Shown here one piece after another: positions 25,337 through 32,164 of a DNA stretch of 33,207 nucleotides. How positions within the stretch are numbered: position 1 is the stretch's first letter; the number at the start of each line of letters is the position of its first letter. Origin of the DNA: Rhodospirillales bacterium (lineage in GTDB: Bacteria > Pseudomonadota > Alphaproteobacteria > UBA828); the NCBI GenBank assembly GCA_028820995.1, contig JAPPHR010000137.1, forward strand, positions 1 to 33,207, given 5' to 3'. The translations under genes were made by a program, and so were the position numbers. The notes under the pieces are model-generated. The model searched no databases. It was not told where the DNA came from and saw nothing but the letters and a program-made list of their open reading frames with translations.

Positions 25337-25689
25337 GTCATGTGTTGATGTGGCGAGCGGCGGACGCCGGCGGTGCCGTCGCCTCCCACCGAATCGTCAA
25401 GTACGGCGATGCCGACGGCAAGGTGGTGCAGTCCACCGCGGCAGCGGATGCCCACGTCGGGATCTCCGGCCGGGCGTCGGCGGCCTCGGGCGGTCGCGTC
25501 GAGATCGCCCGCGCCGGCATCGCCGACATCGAATACGGCGGCAACGTCGCGCGTGGCGCGCTGCTGACCGCCGATGGCGACGGCAAGGCGGTGACCGCCG
25601 CCGACGGCAATCGCGTCATCGGCATCGCCGAGGTGTCCGGGGTCTCAGGCGACATCGGCCAGGTGCTGCTCGCGCCCGGCCTTCACTAA
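25333..25689 (+). CDS. DUF2190 family capsid decoration protein
   Basis: This 118-aa protein fits DUF2190, small beta-rich proteins found between protease and major capsid genes of many phages, probably head decoration or stabilisation. HVGISGRASAASGGRVEIARAGIADIEYGGNVARGALLTADGDGKAV and a final IGIAEVSGVSGDIGQVLLAPG are typical. The start overlaps the protease stop as ATGA, with AGGAGG seven bases upstream. The capsid gene follows after 10 bases. Confidence 0.85.
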   Translation: MSHVLMWRAADAGGAVASHRIVKYGDADGKVVQSTAAADAHVGISGRASAASGGRVEIARAGIADIEYGGNVARGALLTADGDGKAVTAADGNRVIGIAEVSGVSGDIGQVLLAPGLH

Positions 25690-25699
25690 GGGAAACACC

Positions 25700-26674
25700 A
25701 TGGATCACGAAACCATCCAGCTCGCTTCCGGCCCTTACGAGGTCCAGACCCGGCTCACGCAGATCGCGCAGGCGGCGATGCCGACCGGCCTCATCGCCGA
25801 CGAGGTCTGCCCGCGCGTCCGCACCGGGTATAAGTTCACCTACACGACGCTCACCGAAGAAGACCTGTTGACCATCCCCGACGTGCGGGCTTCCCGCGCC
25901 GGGCGACTCAACCAGGTCGAGTTCGGCGCCACCGACACCACCGCGAGCGTCGTGGATTACGGCCTGGAAGACCCCGTCCCTTCCCGCGACATCGAGGAGG
26001 CGCGTGCCCAGGAGGTCGCCTACGACCCGCTGGAGCAGGCCGCGGTCTCGACCGCCGAGCTGGTGAAGCTCGCCCGCGAGCGGCGTGTCGCCGACCTGGT
26101 GACGACGGCCTCCAACTACACGGCCGGTCATTCCACGACACTCAACGGCAACGCGCAGTGGAGTCACGCCAGCTCGAACCCGCGCAAGGCGATCCTGGAG
26201 GCCCTCGACGTGCCGCTGGTGCGCCCCAACACGCTGGTGTTCGGGCAGAGGGTATGGACCGCGTTGCGTCAGCACCCCAAGATCGTGGAAGCCGTGGCCG
26301 CCACCGGCGCCGGCGATCAGGCCTCCGGCATTGTGATGAAGGAGGCGGTCGCCGAGCTCTTCGAGGTCGAGCGCGTGCTGGTGGGCATGGCCTGGTACCA
26401 GAGCGCCAAGCGCGGCCAGGCCGATAGCTTCGCCCGCCTCTGGGGCAAGCACGCCTGCGCCATCCACGTGCGCCGCGACATGGCCTCCGCACGCGACCGG
26501 ATGCCGAAGTTCTGCTGGACCGCCGATGCCCTCGGCGGGCTGCAGGTCGGCACCTACGAGGAGCCCGGGCGTGGCGTCAATCGCGGCTCGACGGTGGTCA
26601 AGGTCAGCGATTGCGTCAAGGAGCTGGTGGCCTATGGCCGCGCCGGCTACCTCTGGCGCGACGCGGTGGCCTAG
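25700..26674 (+). CDS. Major capsid protein
   Basis: This 324-aa protein sits directly after protease and decoration genes, where the major head subunit is expected. It has an N-terminal YEVQTRLTQIAQAAMPTGLIADEVCPRV, a middle segment with RERRVADLVTTASNYTAGHSTTLNG, and LVRPNTLVFGQRVWTALRQHPKIVEAV, followed by AWYQSAKRG and FARLWGKHACAIHV. These are features of HK97-fold coat proteins of Mu/B3-like siphophages, though it is not a close match to Mu gpT. There is no long N-terminal delta domain, in keeping with a separate scaffold. Confidence rests on position and overall pattern. Confidence 0.82.
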   Translation: MDHETIQLASGPYEVQTRLTQIAQAAMPTGLIADEVCPRVRTGYKFTYTTLTEEDLLTIPDVRASRAGRLNQVEFGATDTTASVVDYGLEDPVPSRDIEEARAQEVAYDPLEQAAVSTAELVKLARERRVADLVTTASNYTAGHSTTLNGNAQWSHASSNPRKAILEALDVPLVRPNTLVFGQRVWTALRQHPKIVEAVAATGAGDQASGIVMKEAVAELFEVERVLVGMAWYQSAKRGQADSFARLWGKHACAIHVRRDMASARDRMPKFCWTADALGGLQVGTYEEPGRGVNRGSTVVKVSDCVKELVAYGRAGYLWRDAVA

Positions 26675-26677
26675 CCC

Positions 26678-27667
26678 ATGGCACCGGCTCCTACCGATCA
26701 CCTGTGCGGCCTCGGCTATTCGCCGGCGGACCAGCGCCAAAGCGCGGCCGAGGGCGAGGTCTGCCGGCACGCCGAGCGCCTGCTCAACATGGTCCACGCG
26801 TACTGCGAGATCCGGGATTCGTGGACCGGATGGCTGCGCTCGGGCGCCATGAGCCGCACCCTCTTCGAGCGGATCGTCCCGGAGATGCGCCACCTCCAGG
26901 GCGCCGAGCGGCGGATCGTCGAGGAGCCGAGCGTGACGCTGCTAGCGGTGCTCGACTACGCCGCTCGCGCCCGGACTGCGGTGCCGGCGTACACGCCCCG
27001 CGAGGGCATCGACTACCCGCAGCCGCCCGTCTCGGACGCGGTGCGGGAAGTCTGCGCGCGGATGATCGAGGACGCCGAGCAGGCTGCGCTCGCGGCTCGC
27101 CGGGCGAGCGCCCGCGCCTATGTCGCGCGCATGACCAGTGCGATCGAGCGCGAGCGGAAGGAGGAGGCCCGGCGCCAGAAGGCGATGGCAGAGGCCGGCG
27201 TGACCGAGACGCCGGAGGAGGCCGAGCGGGCGCAAGCCACGATGGAGGCGCGGATCGCGGTCTATGAGCGTGAGATTCGCCGCGTCTACGACGAGGCAAA
27301 CCTCAGCCCGGACGGCACGCCAACGGACGTAGCGAAGCAGGCGCCTGCAGTCGCCGAACGACCGGCCGATGCGGCCGGGCTCACGGTTGACTGGCAAGTC
27401 CACGCGCGCCGATGGGGCAGGACGATCCTGACACCGACGGCGGAGACCGCGCCGGCGTTCGCGCGCCGGCTGGTGTTGGTCGACCGGGGCAAGCGCGGCG
27501 GCGTGCTGCGTGCGTTTGGCGCGTCCGATCTCGTCGACCGCCTCAAGACGATCAACGGCGTTGCCGTTCGTGTGGCCCACCGCCGCCGCGACCGCTACGA
27601 GGCCCCGCTGACGCCCGCTCAAGTCCGGGAGATGCGCGGTCACGCCGAAAGGCGGGCGGCATCATGA
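26678..27667 (+). CDS. Unknown 329-aa phage protein with coiled coil
   Basis: I do not recognise this protein. It lies between the capsid gene and the gp36-like gene. Residues 1-80 are helical with HLCGLGYSPADQRQSAAEGEVC; about 125-205 is a long Ala/Arg/Glu coiled-coil stretch (RRASARAYVARMTSAIERERKEEARRQ); the C-terminal third has TVDWQVHARRWGRTI and LVLVDRGKRGGVLRAFGASDLVDRL, a more globular fold. Mu carries a much smaller gene (gp35) at this site. The next gene overlaps by four bases. A head-completion, internal virion or adaptor role is possible from position. Confidence 0.7.
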   Translation: MAPAPTDHLCGLGYSPADQRQSAAEGEVCRHAERLLNMVHAYCEIRDSWTGWLRSGAMSRTLFERIVPEMRHLQGAERRIVEEPSVTLLAVLDYAARARTAVPAYTPREGIDYPQPPVSDAVREVCARMIEDAEQAALAARRASARAYVARMTSAIERERKEEARRQKAMAEAGVTETPEEAERAQATMEARIAVYEREIRRVYDEANLSPDGTPTDVAKQAPAVAERPADAAGLTVDWQVHARRWGRTILTPTAETAPAFARRLVLVDRGKRGGVLRAFGASDLVDRLKTINGVAVRVAHRRRDRYEAPLTPAQVREMRGHAERRAAS

Positions 27668-28065
27668 CCTACGCAACGCGCGCGGACCTGGAGGCGCGCT
27701 TCGGCGCGGAAGAGGCGTTGGACCTCGCCGGCATGCAGGACGGGCGCATCGAATCCGCGCTCTCGGACGCGGCGGCCGAGATCGACGCGGCGCTCGCCGC
27801 TGCCTATCGCCTGCCGCTCGAGGGCGGCCCCTGGCCGCGGCTCATCGGCGTCGCCTGCGACCTGGCCCGGCGTGCGCTCTATGACGACGTCTCGCCTGCC
27901 GAAGTGAACGCGCGGGCCGAACGGGCGCAGGCGGCGCTGGCTCGCCTCGCCGCCGGCGGCGAAGCGCTCATCGACGACTCCGGCCACCCGGCGCCCCGGC
28001 GCGACACCGCCAAGCGCGCCGGCTCAACGCCCGCGCTTACGCCCGACAGCCTGGCGGGGCTGTGA
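27664..28065 (+). CDS. Mu gp36-like head-tail adaptor (DUF1320)
   Basis: This 133-aa protein opens with TYATRADLEARFGAEEALDLAG, the typical start of Mu gp36/DUF1320 head-completion proteins, and continues with IESALSDAAAEIDAALAAAYRLPL and ACDLARRALYDD. Such proteins form the connector ring between portal and tail. It overlaps the genes on both sides (ATGA at its start, one shared base at its end). Confidence 0.85.
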   Translation: MTYATRADLEARFGAEEALDLAGMQDGRIESALSDAAAEIDAALAAAYRLPLEGGPWPRLIGVACDLARRALYDDVSPAEVNARAERAQAALARLAAGGEALIDDSGHPAPRRDTAKRAGSTPALTPDSLAGL

Positions 28066-28514
28066 TGGCGGGGCAGGGGAGCAGCGTCGTGGTGGATACC
28101 GCGCCGCTCGACGGGGCGCTTGCGCGCCTGGCAGCGGTGCTGTCGCACCCCGATGGCATCATGGATGCGATCGGCAGATACTTGGTCGGCTCCGCGCACC
28201 GGCGCTTCGAGCGCGAGCGCGCGCCGGACGGCACGCCCTGGCTCAAGAGCGCGCGCGCGATTGCCGAGGGCGGCCGAACTCTCACGAATACCGGCCAGCT
28301 GCGTAACTCCATCGCGCACACGGTCACGGACGGCGGTCGCGCGGTCGAGGTGGGGTCGGGCGTCGTCTACGCCGCCATTCACCAGTTCGGCGGCCACGCG
28401 GGCAGGGGACGACGGGCAAGGATTCCGGCGCGCCCCTATCTCGGCGTGGACGAGCACGACCGCGATGCCATCACGCATATCGTTTCGCGCGCGCTGCAGG
28501 GAGCGCGGCCATGA
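28065..28514 (+). CDS. Mu gpG-like phage virion morphogenesis protein
   Basis: This 149-aa protein fits the phage virion morphogenesis family (Mu gpG type), needed for tail completion or head-tail joining. It has IGRYLVGSAHRRFERERAPDGTPW, LTNTGQLRNSIAHTV and VYAAIHQFGGHAG, then IPARPYLGV, all standard landmarks. The track begins at a GTG at 28062, but the ATG at 28065 shares one base with the previous stop (TGATG) and is preferred. In Mu this gene lies before the protease; here it lies after gp36, so gene order is changed. Confidence 0.87.
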   Translation: MAGQGSSVVVDTAPLDGALARLAAVLSHPDGIMDAIGRYLVGSAHRRFERERAPDGTPWLKSARAIAEGGRTLTNTGQLRNSIAHTVTDGGRAVEVGSGVVYAAIHQFGGHAGRGRRARIPARPYLGVDEHDRDAITHIVSRALQGARP

Positions 28515-28987
28515 CTCTCGCAGCGCTGGAAATGCACCTCGCCGACGCCATGGCGGAGCGGCTCACGGCGCTCAAGACGGACGACGGCGTGCCGGTCTTC
28601 GCCGCCGTTCTCAGCGCGCTCGACACGGCGGCGCTGACGGCCTGGCCCAAGGCTCCGGCAGCCCTGGTGCTGCCGATCTCCGACGAGGCCGAGGGCAGCA
28701 CGACGCGCCGGGTGGAGAGCGCGCCCGTGCAGCACATCGTCCGCGTCGGCGTCTCGGTGATGGTGGCCGCCCCCAACGACCGCGGCGGCGCGCGGGGGCG
28801 GGAGCGGCTCTCCGCCCTGCTCGCCCGCGCCAGGCAGGCGCTCGCCGGCTGGGCACCGCCCAGCCAGCGCGAGGTCCTGTCCTTCCGCCGCGGGCGGCTG
28901 GTCTCGCTGGAGGACGGGCGCCTGCAGTGGCTCGACGAGTACGAGATTCGCCGCGTCGCCCGCGCCGGCGTCGTGGACGTGGAATAG
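28511..28987 (+). CDS. Mu gp37-like / tail terminator-like protein
   Basis: This 158-aa protein lies between the gpG-like and tail tube genes, where the tail terminator is expected. LEMHLADAMAERLTALKTDDGVPVF and VRVGVSVMVAAPNDRGGARGRERLSALLARARQALAGW resemble gp37/DUF1834 and other terminator-like proteins that cap the tail tube. The start overlaps the previous stop by four bases. Fold assignment is by position and weak pattern. Confidence 0.7.
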   Translation: MTLAALEMHLADAMAERLTALKTDDGVPVFAAVLSALDTAALTAWPKAPAALVLPISDEAEGSTTRRVESAPVQHIVRVGVSVMVAAPNDRGGARGRERLSALLARARQALAGWAPPSQREVLSFRRGRLVSLEDGRLQWLDEYEIRRVARAGVVDVE

Positions 28988-28999
28988 GGAGACATCCGA

Positions 29000-29890
29000 A
29001 TGACCGCGCGAAGCATCGACAAGCGCACCGACAACATCCTCATCGGCGCCGGCGAAGTCTACCTCGACATCCACGAGGGAGGCGCTGCGACGGGCGAGCG
29101 CTACCTGGGCGATGCCGTGGGGGCGGAGCTGGAGGTCGCGACCGAGGAAACCACGGTCTTCTCCGGCTCGGGCCCCGTCGCGCGCGAGCTTACGCGCATC
29201 GCCCGCAGCGTGACGCGCACCGTGAGGCTCACGCTCCACGACATCAGCTTGGAGAACCTGGCGCTCTTCACGGTGGGCGAGGTGAAACGGCTCGACGCTG
29301 CGGACCACGTCTCGGGCGAGGCCGCCGTTCTGCGACCCGGCCGATGGTATCAGCTCGGCGGGGCCGACCGGCCCGCCGGCGTGCTCAGGCTGGCTGCGCC
29401 GGCCGACAAGGCCGCTGCGATCGCAGCCGTGACCGTCGCCACCACGGCGCAGGCGCCGGTGACGGCGACGCAGGCGATCGCCGCCGGGCAATTCGGGAAC
29501 GCTGCCAGCGAGACCGAGCAGAAGGGCCAGTACGTGGTGGACTATGCCCGCGCCCGCATCTTCTGGCTGCCTCCCGACCACGCGCTCTACGAAGCCAAGG
29601 CCGGCGTCGAAGCCGGCACCGCTCTCGCCGTCGATTACACGCCCGACGATGCGCCGCGGGACCAGGTGCAAGGCGCGTTCCGACAGTTAATCGGCGCCTT
29701 TCGCTACATCGAGGACGCGGCCGAGGGTCAGGGGCGGAACATCTATGCGCCGCGCTGCTCGATCCAGCCGGCCGGCGGGCTGACCCTGCTCGACGGGCGT
29801 TCGTCCGAGCAGCAGATTAGGCTCGCCGTCTCGATGCTGGAGCCGGGCGGCGGCCAACCCGCGCTCTACATCGACGGGCAGGCCGCCTGA
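29000..29890 (+). CDS. Major tail tube protein
   Basis: This 296-aa protein is placed between terminator-like and chaperone-like genes, as tail tube proteins are in long-tailed phages. ILIGAGEVYLDIHEGG, EVATEETTVFSGSGPVARELTRIARSVTRTVRLTLHDISLENLALF and a C-terminal QIRLAVSMLEP are compatible with the beta-rich tube fold. A Thr/Ala-rich stretch around 130-165 may be a surface insert. There is no sheath gene next to it, so the tail is probably non-contractile. GGGAGA is the ribosome site. Confidence 0.75.
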   Translation: MTARSIDKRTDNILIGAGEVYLDIHEGGAATGERYLGDAVGAELEVATEETTVFSGSGPVARELTRIARSVTRTVRLTLHDISLENLALFTVGEVKRLDAADHVSGEAAVLRPGRWYQLGGADRPAGVLRLAAPADKAAAIAAVTVATTAQAPVTATQAIAAGQFGNAASETEQKGQYVVDYARARIFWLPPDHALYEAKAGVEAGTALAVDYTPDDAPRDQVQGAFRQLIGAFRYIEDAAEGQGRNIYAPRCSIQPAGGLTLLDGRSSEQQIRLAVSMLEPGGGQPALYIDGQAA

Positions 29891-30570
29891 TGGACAGCTT
29901 ATCCCCCACCTCACCCCGGCCCTCTCCGCCCCCAGGGGCGGAGAGGGAGACCGCGCCGTCAACGCCTGCGTCCCCTCTCCGCCCTTCAGAGGGGAGGAGG
30001 ACAGGGGGTGGGCTTTCGGCCGAGAGCACAGTGGAAGCGGAGAGAGGCCTGCACCACCCAAGCGCCGCCGACCACGAGCTCTCCGTGCTGTTCCCGGATC
30101 GGGATGTGACGGTGTGGGACCCTGACACCGGCGACGCAGTATCGCTCACCGTGCGGGAGTTCTGTTTCCGCGAAGGGCTGGAGGCGACGGCGCTGGCGCG
30201 CCCACTGCTCCAGGCCCTCGCCGCCCTGGTGCCAATCGGGGAAGGCGGCTTGGAGGCCGGGGAGGAGGGGCCGGATGCGCTCGCGATCGAAGGCGCGCTC
30301 GCCGCCCATGCGGCGCTCTGGCTGGAGCTCGCCGCCCGCGCCTGCGGCCGGGACGCGGACTGGCTCGCGCGCCTGAGCGATGCGGACGGGCGCGCGCTCT
30401 CGGAGGCGATGTGGGCCGCGAACGGCGCATTTTTTTTGCGCCGCGTCGTGGCCCAGGTGGCGGCGCGGGCGAAGCGCGAGACGGCGAGTCCGTCGCCCTC
30501 TACCGGGTGCTCGACATCCTCGTCCGCGCCGGCCACGGGCGCGGCCACGTCGAGCTCAGCGAGCGCCTGA
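29890..30570 (+). CDS. Tail assembly chaperone-like protein with repeat-encoded N-terminus
   Basis: This 226-aa ORF lies between tail tube and tape measure, the place of the G/GT tail chaperone. The first about 45 residues are Pro/Ser/Gly-rich and are encoded by a palindromic repeat. The real domain seems to begin near HELSVLFPDRDVTVWD and LTVREFCFREGLEATALARPLLQAL. A GTG at 30031 just after the repeat is a possible original start. Coding character is good until about 30482 (AAQVAARAKRE-like segment), after which this frame turns to low-complexity Ser/Thr/Pro, while the -1 frame becomes clearly coding. A run of eight T at 30430-30437 offers a slippery site. The ATG overlaps the tube gene stop (TGATG). 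The product may thus be two proteins, short and frameshifted, or the gene may carry a deletion. Confidence 0.65.
   Translation: MDSLSPTSPRPSPPPGAERETAPSTPASPLRPSEGRRTGGGLSAESTVEAERGLHHPSAADHELSVLFPDRDVTVWDPDTGDAVSLTVREFCFREGLEATALARPLLQALAALVPIGEGGLEAGEEGPDALAIEGALAAHAALWLELAARACGRDADWLARLSDADGRALSEAMWAANGAFFLRRVVAQVAARAKRETASPSPSTGCSTSSSAPATGAATSSSASA
29904..30012. repeat. Palindromic repeat element in frame at the start of the chaperone gene
   Basis: The element has a perfect 13-base inverted repeat (CCCTCTCCGCCCC at 29920, complement at 29935) with a two-base loop, then a second hairpin CCCCTCT (29972) / AGAGGGG (29988), framed by CCCACC (29905) and GGTGGG (30007). This build, about 110 bp with two hairpins, matches the dispersed intergenic palindromes common in high-GC alphaproteobacteria. 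It contains no stop in the gene's frame and lies 14 bases after the start codon. Confidence 0.75.
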
Positions 30571-30629
30571 CGTGGCGGCAGATCGTCCTCTTCTACCGCG
30601 CGGCCACCGAGCCGATGGCAGGCGAATGA
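30438..30629 (+). CDS. -1 frame continuation of the tail chaperone (possible GT-type frameshift product)
   Basis: From about 30485 the -1 frame reads DGESVALYRVLDILVRAGHG and then LSERLTWRQIVLFYRAATEPMAGE, with G or C at nearly all third positions, so it is a real coding segment. The only start in this frame is a GTG at 30411 inside the upstream gene with no ribosome site, and the first part of it (APRRGPGGGAGEAR) has poor coding character. It is therefore most likely the extension of the upstream ORF, reached by -1 slippage on T-TTT-TTG (30432-30438) or cut off from it by a one-base deletion near 30480. It ends 13 bases before the tape measure start. Lambda-like tails use such a G-T extension to recruit the tape measure. 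Confidence 0.55.
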   Translation, partial: APRRGPGGGAGEARDGESVALYRVLDILVRAGHGRGHVELSERLTWRQIVLFYRAATEPMAGE

Positions 30630-30641
30630 GGGACATGAACA

Positions 30642-31361
30642 TTGCCTACTGATCTGGAACTCGCGCTCCGCGTTCGTGCGGACATGCGAGAGGCGCTCCA
30701 GGGAATCGGCACGCTGAACCGGTCCCTCGGCGATACCGCGCGAAGGGGCGGAGAGGCCGGCGCATCGCTGACGGGCGCAACCGGTGCGGCACAGGCGTTC
30801 AGCGTGGCGCTCGGCGCCTTAGGCCGCGAGAGCGGGAGCACCCTCGGCCAGGCCAGAGACGCGGCCGAGACGGTCTTCGGTGCCATGGAGTCGGCGCTCC
30901 AGCGGTTCGTCACCACGGGGAGCGTCTCGTTTTCCAGCTTCGCCGATTCCGTGATCGCGGATCTCGCGCGCATCGCCGCGCGCCGCTACATCACGGGGCC
31001 GCTGGCCGATCTGCTGTTCGGCGGCTTCCTCGGCGGCGCGTCGCCTGGCTCCGCCCGCCTGTTCCACGCCGGCGGCACGGTCGGCGCGTTGGGCGGCGTC
31101 ACACGCAACGCCGGCCTGCGCGCGGACGAGGTGCCGATCGTCGCGCAGCGCGGCGAGACTATCCTGCCGCGCGGCGCGCAGATCGTCGCCCCTTCGATCC
31201 ATGTCAATTTCGAGAATCGCGGCACACCGCAGCGCGAGGTGAGCCGCGAGGTGCGCCTCGATCCGCGCGGCCTCGTGGTCTCGATCGTCACCGACGACAT
31301 CCGGCGCGGCGGGCCGATCCGCCAGACCATGCAACGCGAGCTCGGGCGAGGGCTCTCATGA
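30642..31361 (+). CDS. Very short tail tape measure protein
   Basis: This 239-aa protein has the start TDLELALRVRADMREALQGIGTLNRSL of tape measure proteins and the lambda gpH-like C-terminal segment FGAMESALQRFVTTGSVSFSSFADSVIADLARIAARRYI (quoted in two parts as AMESALQRFVTTGSVSFSSF and ADSVIADLARIAARRYI), then a glycine-rich FHAGGTVGALGG and VPIVAQRGETILPRGAQIV. The long helical middle that sets tail length in normal phages is missing; alphaproteobacterial gene transfer agents have a similarly short tape measure. The start is TTG with GAGGGA eight bases upstream; an ATG at 30684 would remove the conserved opening. The next gene overlaps by four bases. Confidence 0.82.
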   Translation: MPTDLELALRVRADMREALQGIGTLNRSLGDTARRGGEAGASLTGATGAAQAFSVALGALGRESGSTLGQARDAAETVFGAMESALQRFVTTGSVSFSSFADSVIADLARIAARRYITGPLADLLFGGFLGGASPGSARLFHAGGTVGALGGVTRNAGLRADEVPIVAQRGETILPRGAQIVAPSIHVNFENRGTPQREVSREVRLDPRGLVVSIVTDDIRRGGPIRQTMQRELGRGLS

Positions 31362-31726
31362 GTGCGCTGGTCTGGCCTTCCTACGCAGCGGTCGAGGCGG
31401 ACGGCTATGCCGTCTCCGACGATACCGATGTTCAACGGACGCCCTTCGACGACGGGCTGGTGCGTCAGGAGCGGCGCTATTCGAGCGCGCTGACGGCGCT
31501 GTCGATCACCGCCCTGCTCGCAAACGACACCGACTATCGGCGCTTCCGCGCCTGGGCCGGCGACTGCGCGCACCGCTGGTTCGCGTGGACCGCGCCGGAG
31601 AGCGGCCAGGTGCACCAGGTGCGCGTGCGCGGCGGCGCGGGCGGCATCGATTACACGGCGCGCATTGGCCCGGACGGCCGGCGCTCGTGGGAGGCGACCC
31701 TCGATCTTGAGGGCGTCGGGCTCTAG
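31358..31726 (+). CDS. Small phage tail protein, unknown
   Basis: I do not recognise a family for this 122-aa protein. It has YAAVEADGYAVSDDTDVQRT, SALTALSITALLANDTDYRRFRAW and a beta-rich end VHQVRVRGGAGGIDYTARIG...WEATLDLEG. The pattern, with a first half that compares to a reference and a tail-like end, is seen in small minor tail proteins next to tape measures. It overlaps the tape measure stop as ATGA. A distal tail role is inferred from position. Confidence 0.65.
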   Translation: MSALVWPSYAAVEADGYAVSDDTDVQRTPFDDGLVRQERRYSSALTALSITALLANDTDYRRFRAWAGDCAHRWFAWTAPESGQVHQVRVRGGAGGIDYTARIGPDGRRSWEATLDLEGVGL

Positions 31727-31744
31727 CGAACGAAAGGACTCACC

Positions 31745-32137
31745 ATGCCGATTACAGCGGCCGAGCAGAACCGGGCGGTGCTCGCCATCGCGGGTGCCGG
31801 CGACGATTACCTGGCCCTCGCCACCGCCGACCCGACGGCGGCGGGCAACAACCTGATCGCTGCCGCCGGCCGGGCCGAGCTCGACCTCGGCCGCGAGAAC
31901 GCCGACCCTGCGGGCGCAGTGAAGAACCTGGCGGCGGTGGACTTCGCGCCGACGGCGCTGGTCGAGAACGCCACGCACTTCGCCATCATGACGGCTGCGG
32001 GCGGCGGCGCTGTGCGCGCCTGGGGCCGGCTGGTGGACGATCAGGGCCAGGACGCAACGGTCAGCCAACAGTCCACCGACGACATCCTCCGGGTGCCCGC
32101 CGGCGCCGTCGTGATCCGCATTCCCTCGGGCGCCTAG
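31745..32137 (+). CDS. Small phage tail or fibre-associated protein, unknown
   Basis: This 130-aa protein (MPITAAEQNRAVLAIAGAG) is Ala/Asp-rich and seems beta-structured in its second half (FAIMTAAGGGAVRAWGRLVDDQGQ, DILRVPAGAVVIRIPSG). I do not recognise it with certainty; the pattern fits small fibre-base proteins. It starts 18 bases after the previous stop with GAAAGGA upstream and is followed after 27 bases by the large repeat-bearing gene. Confidence 0.62.
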   Translation: MPITAAEQNRAVLAIAGAGDDYLALATADPTAAGNNLIAAAGRAELDLGRENADPAGAVKNLAAVDFAPTALVENATHFAIMTAAGGGAVRAWGRLVDDQGQDATVSQQSTDDILRVPAGAVVIRIPSGA

Positions 32138-32164
32138 AGACGAGCCGGCGGCGGCGGGGGTTCG

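Noticed and set aside
28436-29671. 411-aa minus-strand ORF opposite the tail genes
   Set aside because: It is antisense to three overlapping phage genes with clear family motifs and shows only shadow composition.
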